Positions 33,431-43,100 of a DNA stretch of 64,000 nt are shown here, piece after piece. Every line of letters starts with the position of its first letter. Positions within the stretch are counted from its first letter, which is position 1. A model generated the notes under the pieces. That model had not been told where the DNA came from. It saw only the letters and a list, made by a program, of their open reading frames with translations, and did no database searches. The stretch spans positions 1 to 64,000 of the forward strand of contig JBCDCH010000001.1 in the NCBI GenBank assembly GCA_039182125.1. Reading direction: 5' to 3'. The stretch comes from Planctomycetota bacterium (GTDB taxonomy: Bacteria; Planctomycetota; Phycisphaerae; Tepidisphaerales; Tepidisphaeraceae). The position numbers were made by a program, and so were the translations under genes.

Positions 33431-36052
33431 TCACTCGCGGACGGCTTCGACGTAGATCGTCTTCAAATCATTCGACCAATCGAACTGCGTCCCGCCAGCG
33501 ACACGCGTGGTCTCGATTTCGGCGATGCGATTGCCGAGGGGATCAAGGGCGAAGAGTGTGACGTCCTCGAACGGAAGCGTGATCGTCGCCGGCTGGACTT
33601 CGACGAGCACGGGGCCATGGCCCCAGTTGGTGCCGAAGGTCGTGCGGGCTTCGTTCCAGCCCATGTTCTGGTTGGACGCCCGGCTGATGTAAGTCAGCAA
33701 CATGCGGTCACTGTCGGCCAGATCATCGTCGTTGAGCGTGACGGCGATGAACGACCCGAATTCCAGCCCGGCCGGCTCGGCGGTCAGCGTGATCCCGCCG
33801 GCGTCGATCGACTTGCCGCCGATGAAGCCGCTGACCACGACCGCCCCGTCGCCGACGGCGGTGTACACGCCGTCTTCGGTAACGTTGAGCGGGGAGGTGC
33901 TTCCGCGTGCTTCGGTGCGGTCGACTTTCGTTTCCTCGACCGGTTCCTCCGGATCGAGGTCGATTGCGACGCGGTACCACGCGAGGTCTGCGTCGGCGAA
34001 ATCGCCGCGCCGCCACGCGGCGTTCACGTCCTCGACCGCCTTCCACAACGGCACCGGGGCACGCAGCGTCGCGGCGGTGTCGATCGGGTCGATGAGCCCG
34101 TTGCGGAAGATCAACGCGGCCGCCGGATAGAAGCCGGCCTTCGCGGGGTTGTTGTTCTGGTCGAAGAAGCCGGTGATGCGATCGACGTCGGCGCCGATCG
34201 CGGCGATGGAGAATGTGTAGAGCGCGTCCCAATCCTGTGCCGCGCCGAAAGTCGCAAACAGCGGGATGTACTCCGCGGTGAAGTCACTCGGGGCCGGGTG
34301 ATCATATTCGCTGACGGTGAACGGCTTACCGGCGACGCGGTACTTGGCCAGGCCGAACGAGCCGGACCGCCCTCGCGCAAGCTCGGCGATCATCGACGAG
34401 TTTTCGATTGTCCAGTTGTTCGGATCCCAAGCCTCGCCGCCGAACTGCGGGTGCTGCCAGTATGCGTGTGTGTCGATGAAATCGGAGTCGGCTTCGCGGA
34501 CGTAAGCGGTCGCCCCGCCCCATTGCACCTGCGAGTCGGCGATGGGTACGCGTACGCCGATCTCGTTGCGGATCAGGTCGCGCATCTGGTTCGTGAACGC
34601 CAACTCGGTGTCGGTCAGGAATGCGATCCAGTCACGGCGCTGGTTGGGTGTCGACGCGGTCGGCATGCCGATGGTGCCGTCGGCGAGTGTTTCGCCCGCG
34701 CCCATCTCGAACGTCGGCGCGCCCGGCATCAACTCGATGTCCTCGAGTACCACCTTGCCCACGTCGTTGCCGACGCTGAAGGAGATGCGGGCGTGGTCGG
34801 GGATGGCGTTCTGAGCGACGAACGTTGCCTCGACGACGCGTGGGGTTTCGTTGAGGGTGACGGTGTTGTTGAGGCCGAGGTTGGTCCATTCGGGAATGTC
34901 GAGGTTGGTGCTGAATCGCATGAGCTTCGGCTTGTCCTCGTTGAACGTCGAGACACCGGGCGCGGACGCGGTGAAGCGGAGTGTGTAGGTGTCGCCGTTC
35001 TCGATGGTGAGTCCGGTGATGAGCGCCTGGGCATGCCAGTCGGTGCCCGTCACGTTCGTGACGTCGATGACCGCCCCGCCGTTGGCCGGCGTGATGTCGA
35101 GCGTCGTGCCGTTGTGCTCGTCCTCGACCCAGGTGGGATCCTCGGGGACAACGCTCGCGCCGAGTGGTTGGGTCGATCCCGTCCATGACTCGATCAGCCG
35201 CGCTTCGCTGTCGTACTTGTCGCCGAGCCAGACGTTCCATTGCCGCACGAGTTCTGATTTGAACGGCTCTGGCAGCCGGTCCCAGTCCCCGCCGAGCGGC
35301 TGGCCGGGCCATTCGTGCATGATGCTGTTCTCGTTGTTGATCTCCACGAACGCCACCACGGGATCGTCGGCGTACCGCAGCCCGGTGTAAGGGTTTACAT
35401 GGCCGAGCAGGTCACGGGCGTACTGCTTCTGCAGCTCGATCATCCGCGGTTCGAAGCGGTCGACGCGCTTCTGATGCGTGTAGCCGATGTCTTTGATGCT
35501 CTCGGGGAAGCCGTCTTCGGGGGCGAGTTCCTTGCTGACCTTCAGGTTGATGTTGACGTAGATGCCGTTGCGTTTGAGGGCGGCGATGAGGTAGTCGAGC
35601 TTATCGAGTTCGACGGGGTTGAAAGCTTGGTGCTTGCCCTCGGAGTTGTCCCAGATCGTGCCCGCGCCGCCGGGGTACATCCAGTTGTTGTCGAGGTGGT
35701 GGAGCCGCACGAGGTTGATGCCCTTCTTGGACAGGTGCGCGGCGAACGCGTCGGCGTCCTCTTTTGTCGGAAACGCCTCGCCGGCGCCCATGTTCGTTGC
35801 GAAGAACCGGATGCGTCTGCCCGTGTCGGATTCGACGAACACGCCGTTGCGCGTGGTAATGAAACCGTTGGCACCCGCGGGTTTGGTGTTGAGGCGCGAA
35901 ACGTCGATCGCGGTCCCGTTTGGTGCGGCGTCGTTGGGGATCACGAAAGGAAAAGCGTCGTCAGCCACGGTGCGATCCTCGGGCTCGAACTGAGCGAGGG
36001 CTGGCGAAGTCAGCGCAAAACAAGCCGCGGCGGCAATGATTGAACGGTTCAT
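33431..36052 (-). CDS. secreted GH5-like glycoside hydrolase with inserted carbohydrate-binding-type domain
   Basis: An 873-residue exported enzyme; signal peptide MNRSIIAAAACFALTSPALA. The barrel starts near residue 60, with INLVRLHHLDNNW at about 113-125 and acid/base E241 in VEINNENSIMHE. Residues 300-450 are a beta-rich insert (ITPANGGAVIDVTNVTGTDW, KVVLEDIELMPGAP) like a CBM4/9 module. The barrel resumes after RRDWIAFLTDTE, and the likely nucleophile is E582 in KPFTVSEYDHP. A beta-rich tail follows from about 690. The ATG at 36052 has a strong GGAGG six bases upstream. The substrate is unknown. Confidence 0.8.
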   Translation of the reverse strand: MNRSIIAAAACFALTSPALAQFEPEDRTVADDAFPFVIPNDAAPNGTAIDVSRLNTKPAGANGFITTRNGVFVESDTGRRIRFFATNMGAGEAFPTKEDADAFAAHLSKKGINLVRLHHLDNNWMYPGGAGTIWDNSEGKHQAFNPVELDKLDYLIAALKRNGIYVNINLKVSKELAPEDGFPESIKDIGYTHQKRVDRFEPRMIELQKQYARDLLGHVNPYTGLRYADDPVVAFVEINNENSIMHEWPGQPLGGDWDRLPEPFKSELVRQWNVWLGDKYDSEARLIESWTGSTQPLGASVVPEDPTWVEDEHNGTTLDITPANGGAVIDVTNVTGTDWHAQALITGLTIENGDTYTLRFTASAPGVSTFNEDKPKLMRFSTNLDIPEWTNLGLNNTVTLNETPRVVEATFVAQNAIPDHARISFSVGNDVGKVVLEDIELMPGAPTFEMGAGETLADGTIGMPTASTPNQRRDWIAFLTDTELAFTNQMRDLIRNEIGVRVPIADSQVQWGGATAYVREADSDFIDTHAYWQHPQFGGEAWDPNNWTIENSSMIAELARGRSGSFGLAKYRVAGKPFTVSEYDHPAPSDFTAEYIPLFATFGAAQDWDALYTFSIAAIGADVDRITGFFDQNNNPAKAGFYPAAALIFRNGLIDPIDTAATLRAPVPLWKAVEDVNAAWRRGDFADADLAWYRVAIDLDPEEPVEETKVDRTEARGSTSPLNVTEDGVYTAVGDGAVVVSGFIGGKSIDAGGITLTAEPAGLEFGSFIAVTLNDDDLADSDRMLLTYISRASNQNMGWNEARTTFGTNWGHGPVLVEVQPATITLPFEDVTLFALDPLGNRIAEIETTRVAGGTQFDWSNDLKTIYVEAVRE

Positions 36053-36319
36053 GGATGTCCTCCGGTGGTTTGACGCGAGCATAACCGCAACCCCCTCGCT
36101 TTCGCACCCCGAAGGTCAACGGGCATCACGGACAAAGTCGTGCCCAAAATTTTCACGTTTCGTGGCATCCACATGTGACAGGAATCTGGTATGAATTGCG
36201 CCAGCGACCTGAGGGAAACGGTCGCTGACTTGCGGCCGTTTTGTGTCGCGGCGGCCTCGATTTTCGCGGCAAACACGATCAAGGGCTCTTGACGTTGGTG
36301 AGCCCGGGTAGGAGGAATC
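36053..36319. promoter_or_regulatory. divergent spacer with leader hairpin
   Basis: This spacer separates the GH5-like gene from the PEP-CTERM gene. It contains a perfect 8-bp stem CAGCGACC / GGTCGCTG at 36202-36227 around a 10-base loop, followed by G/C-rich sequence that can fold further (GGCCG ... CGGCC). The first stem lies about 90 bases before the PEP-CTERM start and may be part of its leader. The GGAGGAATC just before the ATG is its ribosome site. I could not match the fold to a known riboswitch. Confidence 0.4.
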
Positions 36320-36931
36320 ATGCGAATTGCCTTTGGAATTGGCGCGTTTTGTGCCAGTGCGTCGATTGCTGGTGCCGCGTTTATTGTCGACGCGGGTGAC
36401 CAAGTGGCGTTCGAGAACGCCGTCATGCAGCCGCTCGAGATCCGCATCTCGAACGACAACCCGGCCGATCGTGTCGGCGGCGCGACGATCATTCTCGGCA
36501 TCCGCGATCCCGGCGGTGGCCCCGCGCCCGAGATCACGGGTTTCGACGTCACCACCGGCACGATCTTCGACGGTGTCGCCGTGACCGTGACCGATGTCGA
36601 TGACCTCGTCGGCGGCGGTGTGGACGGGTTCCCGAACGACGAAAACGCCAGCGTTGCGTTGAGTGTGACTGGCGCTGACATCGAGGTCGGGGTGGACGAA
36701 CTGCTCGCGACCTTCTTCATCGACACGACCGGCTTCTCGGCCGGGCAGGTGTTCGATCTCGAAGTGAACAGTTTGTTCGGGCCGACGGAGATCGTGTCGG
36801 CCGGAGCGATCCCGACGGTTTTTCCGACGACGCTCAACGACGGCATCGTGACGTTGATCGCCGTGCCAGAGCCGGCGTTGGTATCGCTCATCGGACTCGG
36901 GGGTCTGCCGTTGCTGCGGCGTCGGCGCTGA
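36320..36931 (+). CDS. small PEP-CTERM protein with cohesin-like ectodomain
   Basis: A 203-residue protein with signal peptide (MRIAFGIGAFCASASIAGA) and a C-terminal PEP-CTERM tail: VPEP at about 182-185, a hydrophobic stretch, then RRRR. Such tails are processed by an exosortase, which is not in this window. The ectodomain (about 20-180) is beta-rich with the rhythm of a cohesin: MQPLEIRISNDNPADRVGGA, ITGFDVTTGTIFDG, and DELLATFFIDTTGFSAGQVF before a final strand. The same rhythm occurs in the PEP-CTERM protein at 52508. The cohesin assignment is by pattern only. A 5' GGAGG supports the start. Confidence 0.75.
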   Translation: MRIAFGIGAFCASASIAGAAFIVDAGDQVAFENAVMQPLEIRISNDNPADRVGGATIILGIRDPGGGPAPEITGFDVTTGTIFDGVAVTVTDVDDLVGGGVDGFPNDENASVALSVTGADIEVGVDELLATFFIDTTGFSAGQVFDLEVNSLFGPTEIVSAGAIPTVFPTTLNDGIVTLIAVPEPALVSLIGLGGLPLLRRRR

Positions 36932-36999
36932 GCGTCGGTCAGTAAGGGGAAGACATTTCGCGCCGTCCGATCGAGCGTCGGGTTGCGTGATTGATGGAA

Positions 37000-37020
37000 G
37001 GCCGGCCACTGGGACCGGCC
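37000..37020. terminator. hairpin after the PEP-CTERM gene, weak terminator candidate
   Basis: GGCCGG at 37000-37005 pairs with CCGGCC at 37015-37020 around a nine-base loop. It lies about 70 bases beyond the PEP-CTERM stop. No T-tract follows, so termination is uncertain; a second imperfect stem (GCGCGCC / GGCGTGC) lies near 37037-37061. Confidence 0.3.
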
Positions 37021-37085
37021 ATGGGTAGGAAGGTCGCGCGCCGATTTTCACAGGCGTGCGGCGTTCGACAAACCAGCTTTAGCGA

Positions 37086-37100
37086 CAGACCAGGAGTCTG
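37086..37100 (+). promoter_or_regulatory. hairpin presenting the ribosome-binding site of the giant gene
   Basis: CAGAC (37086-37090) and GTCTG (37096-37100) can pair around CAGGA, so the AGGAG Shine-Dalgarno overlaps the loop and the start of the right arm. The stem ends two bases before the ATG at 37103. Translation of the 15-kb gene could be modulated by this fold, but a 5-bp stem is weak and may be chance. Confidence 0.35.
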
Positions 37101-37102
37101 CT

Positions 37103-40100
37103 ATGTGCGCACGCGCCGATCGCCCCGTTGACTTCGCCGCCGAGTCCCTGACCGGAGGCGTAAACAAGCGCGGCCGGCACTATCGCATCGACCCCGATGA
37201 TCACGGTGGCCGGTCCCCCGGCGGCGGGAAGCGCAAGCCCATCCTCGACGCCGCCGCCTGCACCGCCAAGGCCCTGCGCAACCGCACGTCCGGCTCGGCG
37301 ATGATGCTCGATCAGCTGGAGAAGCGCGTGCTCCTCGAAGGGCGGGGCCTCGAAGCACCGTCCCTCGTCGGCCTCACCGCTGGCGATCCGGCGGTCACCA
37401 TTAACCAGACCGTCGCCGAGTTCGACAACCTCACCGAGCGTCTTGCCGACCTGGGCTACATCGACGACCCGGTCACCGCCACGGTCGGCGAGATCGAAGC
37501 CGCCTTGCAACTGTTCCGCGCGGCCATCGACGCGGCGGCCCAGTCCGAGCCGGGCGACTTCCTCGCGGAGGTGTCGTTCCTTGCCCAAGAGTGGTTCAAC
37601 GACACCCTCGCCCCGGAGTGGGAGACCTTCGGCGCGGCGGTCGAGAACTTCGCGACCAGCTGGATGGTCGACACGCTCACCCCGGTCGTCGGCATCACCT
37701 CCCCGGGCATCACCCTCGAGTCGCTCAGCGCCGAGGACGGTGTGAGCAGCAGCCCTGGTCACAGCGTCGCCCGAGGCCAGACCGCCGGCATGGGCGCGAC
37801 GTTCAATATCGCCGGCGCGAGTCAAGCCGACATTGTCACGTTCGTTCAAGCCCTCGAGACCGCCGCCGGCACCATCGGGCTCGGCACCGAACTCTCGCTG
37901 GTCGTGCTCAACAGTTCGACGCTGTCGGACTCGACGGTGGTCGGTGCGATCAACGCCGCCATCCCGCGCGACACCGACCCGCTGGCGTTCACCGAAGATC
38001 CGGACAGCGGCGCGCAGATGCCCAGCGATCGGATGTTCGTCGGGTTGCGTGCCCCGCGGGTCGGCGTCTCGCTGGCCGACTTCGAAGCCACCGAACTGCG
38101 GAACATTCTCGAAACGCTGCAACGACTCGGCGACGAGCTGATCGAGCGCGCGACCGAGGCGTTCCAAAGCTACACCGAAGCCGTTTCAGGCATCCCGGGT
38201 GTCGGCGAAGTGCCCAACCCCGGCCTGTACTCGGGCATCCCGTTCGTGGAGCAGAAGCTCAACGAAATCGCCGAGTTCGGCAACACGCTGCGCAAGCTCG
38301 TGTCCAACCTGCTCGACCCGGCTGAGATTCGTGGGGCGTCGCCGGTGGCATATCCGACGGTGACAACGCGGTTCGTGCTCGAGACGGACCTGTTCGAGCC
38401 GACGATGGTCGAGATCGCCCCCGCCGCCAACGACGCCGCCCTGCTGGCCAATGCCAATGCCGGTCTCGCAGCTGCGGGTCTCGGTGACGTGATCGAGCCG
38501 TTCATCGACGCCGGGATCTTCGGCTTCCGCGCGGTCGATGTCCTCGGCACGTTCGGTCTGCCGCAAACGCTGCTGGTCTCCACCACGCGCGTCGACGCCA
38601 CCTCCGCCGGTCCTGCCTTCGGCCAACTCGGGGCCGACCTGAACTACACGATTGACATTGCATCTCGTGATCAGGAGGGCAACCTGATCGAGTACAACGA
38701 CGTGCCGGTCACCGTTCTCGCCTCCGACACGACGGCTAACACGACGCTCCAAGATCTGGCCGACGACCTGAACCTCGCGCTGGTCGGTTTGGAAGTCACC
38801 GCGACCGTCTCCTCGCCGGAGAACGATCTCGCCGCCGACGGCATCGGCGGACTCGGCAACGATCTGAGCTTCATCGTCGACGGCTCCAACCTTCGGCTCA
38901 TCACGACCAACCCAGACATCGCCCGCATCACCCTCGGCGGTGCCGGCGAGACGACGCTCGGTTTCACCAACAACGCCTCGTCGCAAGACACCACCCAGGC
39001 CGAGTTCGCCGACCTCGGCATCCTCGGTGGCCAGGCCATCGCGGAGCCCAAGTACCAGGACATTCCGTCGCTCATGCAAGCGATCGCCGACGAGCTCGGC
39101 GTGGATGAGTTCGGCGGCGGGACCGACGCGCTCAACTGGGAATACGACGAAGCCACGCGCTCGCTGTTGTTCACGCTCACGATCTCCGAGACGTTCGAGC
39201 GAACGCTGGACCTGGACTTCTCCGAGGGCATCGACCTGGGCGGGATCGCGACGCTGGAAGTGGCCGGCGGTGCCGAGGCGGATGCGTCGGCGACGGTCGG
39301 TGCGTCGCTGCGGGTGGGCATCGTGCTCAGTGACTTCGCCGAAGGGCTCGGCGGCTTCGAAGCGACGACGCCGTTGACCGTGCTCAACGACGGCGCGGGC
39401 GTCCCGATCCTCACCGGCGTGATTGCAAATGGTGCTCCGCCGGCCGGCGATACGTTGCTCGCCGACACGCAGGTCGACATCCTCACCAACGGGGGCCCGG
39501 GCAGCGGCGGAGACTTCTACTCCGTCAACGTCGCCGCCCTCGACACCGTGGACAACACTGGCATCGAGATGCTCGTCGGCGACCTGAACATGGCCATCGA
39601 GGACGCGGGGTTCGGCGATTTGTTCAATGCCGTCGTCGATGACGCCACCGGTCGGGTCGCGATCGTTTCGGTTGACAAAGACATCCACACGCTCGAAGTC
39701 CAGCAAGGCGCGGGCTTCGGATTCAGCGGTATCCAGATCGACGACGGCACCGGGCCGGACACGCTGCCGGACCTGCTCATGTACGTCGGTCCGACGCCGA
39801 TGACCCCCGGTGCGTTGACCGCCATCTCGTTCAGCGGTGCGGTGACGCTCGGCGACGTGAAGAGCCGTATGGAGTCGGCGTTCGCGAACGTGGTCGTCAC
39901 CTTCGACGCCGAGAACGCGACGCTGGTCATCACGCCCACCAGCAACGGCGATGGCGTGGCGATCATCCCGGCGACCTACAACGACGACCCGATGACGATC
40001 GAGGTCAACGAAGGCTTCACCTCCCCCGCCGGCTTGTCGCTCAAGATCCTCGGCGTCGCCGAAGCACCGTCGCCCGCCGAGGTCGGCGTGCTCAACGGCG

Positions 40101-43100
40101 GGCAGACCCACGGTAAAGGGCTGCTCGATCGCGTGTTCATCGCCGAGCCGACCGGCTCCGATCCGGACAACCTCTCGATCGACCTGAGCTTCACCGCCGA
40201 TGCCGGCGATGTGAACCTCGGCGCGTCGCTCGGCTTCGCGGGGCTGGTGCTGCAGAACTCCGAGGACTTCGTCGCCACGCTCTCGTCGTCGATCAACCTC
40301 ACCGACCCTGGCACCGGCGACGATGCCGACGGCCGCATCTTCGTGTCCGAGCTGATCAACCTTACTGACATCGACGCGCTGATCGACACGACCAATCTGC
40401 TCAACGTCACGCTCGACGGCTGCTTCGAACTGGCCGGCGACATCGGCGGCGCGGTCTCCGGCACGCTCGGCGAGGTCTGCGTCACCCTCACCGACCCCAA
40501 CGACCCGCTGAGCTTCGACTTCACGTTCGAGACGCTCGACTTCCAGGCGCTCATCGACCAGATCAAGAACTTCAGCCTCGAAGACCTGATCGGCGCATTG
40601 CGGGGCTTCCTCGAAGGGCTCGCGGACTCCGGGACGTTTGATCTGCTCAACTTCGACATCCCGCTGGTCGATTTCTCGCTCAACGACCTGATCGAGGCTG
40701 GCGAGTTCGTGCTCGACACTATCGAAGACCTCGGCGGCCTGTCGATCGACATCCCGGCGCTCACGCAGATCGAGCTCGACCTGCGTGCGGCGATTGCGAA
40801 CCTGCCGATCGATCTCGAACTCAAACAGCCGTTCTTCGACCTGCTCTCCGACTTCAAGTTTGCGCTCCAGGGTGATCCGCTGCGCTTGCCGAGCCGGTTG
40901 GTCGGGTTGTTCAAGACGATCGAGCTGCGTCTGCCCGATCTCGAAGCCTTGGTGCCCGGCGGCGCGGCCAACATCCAGTTTCAAGAGCTGCTCGACGCGT
41001 TCGACGTGTTCGACTTCAACCTTCCACAGTTCGACCTGGGCAAGGTTGGTGCAAAGCTGACGGACGCGCTCAACGACGCCTGGCCGCTGGGCGGTGACCC
41101 GTTCACGATCGACCTTGATCTGGTCGACTTCGACACCGGCACGGCCGGGACCCAGTACGCGATCGTCTCGACGCTGAACGTGGCGTACGAGCTCGATCCG
41201 ATCATGGTCGCGCCGAACCTGCCGACCGGCATGTTCGGGCCGGTCACGCTCGACACGATGGCGGACTTCGAGCTGTTTGCAGGCGCGGAGCTGAACATCG
41301 GCTTCGGCCTCGCGCTCGATGGCGGGCTTAACGCGTTCCTGATCACTGACGACCCGACGGGCAACGGCCGCACCAGCGGCCTGACGATCACCGCCGGCTT
41401 CGAGGGCGACTTCGACGGCGAGGTGCAGTTCGGCGCGCTGGACCTGATCGGTGCCGAGGCTGACGCCGGGCTGGTCGATGCGGTCATCGACGAGAACCTG
41501 CCCGTCGGCGGCGGGAGCATCACGCTCTCGACCGCCCCCTACCAGCGCAACGGCACGATCATCGAGGAATTTCTCTTCCTGTACGACGGCTCCTCGCTGA
41601 TCGACCCGGCCAACTACAGCGTCTCGGGCACGACCGTGACCTTCTCTGGCGTCAGCCCGAGCACCGTCACCGCGATCTACCGCGCCAACGCCCCGGCCCC
41701 CGATCCGTCCACCGCCGGCGATCGTGCGTCGTTGGAGTTCACGCTCGGTGCCGCGCCGGACGCCGGCAACACCATCGGTGCGACCAGCCTCGGCAGCGCG
41801 TTCTCCGGCGGCATCGACACCGAGATCGATGGCATCCTCACCGCCGCCCTCGACGCGACGTTCCTCGGCTCCACCGCGTCCAACGCCGTGCTCGTAGCGA
41901 CCGATCTGCGCTCGCTCATCTCCAACGGCCCGCGCCTGGAGATCGACGACGAAGCGCTGCTCGACCTGTTCACCAACCTCGACTTCAACTTCAAGACGAT
42001 CGTCGCGGGAATCGACCTGTTCCTCGACTTCCTCGAGGAATCGCTCGAAGCCGAGATCTTCGAGAAGCTGCCGCTGATCGGCAGCGATGTCGATGCGGCC
42101 GGGACGTTCATCGGCGACCTGCGTGAGAACATTACGCAGCCGCTGCTGGAACTGTTGTGTGCTCCGAACATCGGCGACACGTTCGAGGCCGTCGAGACGG
42201 CGGTCCGCAACTTCCTCTTCTCCACGCTCACCAGCATCGGCGACGGCGGACTGCTGGCGAAGCTCACCGGCGGCGGCGCGGTCTCGCCCAGCGACATCAT
42301 CGTCGAACTCACCGAGAACAACTTCGAGATCGGCTTCCGCATCGGTGGCAAGTCGGAGATCGCCGGCATCAACTTCACCACCGGCCTCGATGGCTTCCCG
42401 ATCAGCGCCGACGGCGGACTCACCGTGCAGTTCGGTTACGACGTGTTCGTCGGCATCGGCGTGGACCGGAACACCGGCGTCTACCTCACCGCCGACCCGC
42501 AGGGCGATGCTGAGTTCGAGTTCGACATCGTCGCCGGCCTCGCGGTCGACGATTCCGGCGACGTCGCGGTGCCGACAAGCTTCGAGTTGGATCTGTTCGG
42601 TCTGAAGTTCACCGCGACCGACAACAACGTCGGCTCCATGCCCGGCACCGGCATCTTCGGCTCGCTCGGGCTCGACATCCTCGGCTTCACCGACGGCCGC
42701 AAGCTCATCTCCGAAATCATCAGCGACTTCACTGGCAGCTTCGCGCTGCTGGCCACGCTCGATGCGAAGATCGACGTCGAGCTCGACGCGGGCTTCGGCG
42801 ATGACTTCCCCTCCATCGCGGCCGATCTCGTTGGCGAATGGGGCATCGACGCGTCGTTCAGCTCCGAGGGCATCGAGTTCGACTTCGGCAACGACCCGTC
42901 GATCGGCTTCCAGGACGTCCGCCTCGAACTGGGCGACTTCATCAGCCAGTACCTCGGCGGCCCGGTCGAGTTCTTCGCGAACATTCTGCAGCCGCTGGAG
43001 CCGTTGCTGAGCATCCTCAACACCGAGGTGCCGGGCGTGAGCCAGATCAGCCAGCTCGCGGGCAACGGCCCGGTGCGCGTGATCGATCTGGCGCTGCTGC

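Noticed and set aside
36182-36319. Known riboswitch (cobalamin or c-di-GMP type) in the PEP-CTERM leader
   Set aside because: There is a hairpin, but the conserved core bases of neither class can be found.
36049-36891. Minus-strand 280-codon open frame opposite the PEP-CTERM gene
   Set aside because: The plus-strand product has a signal peptide and PEP-CTERM tail; the minus product is Pro/Ser/Thr-rich with no motif.
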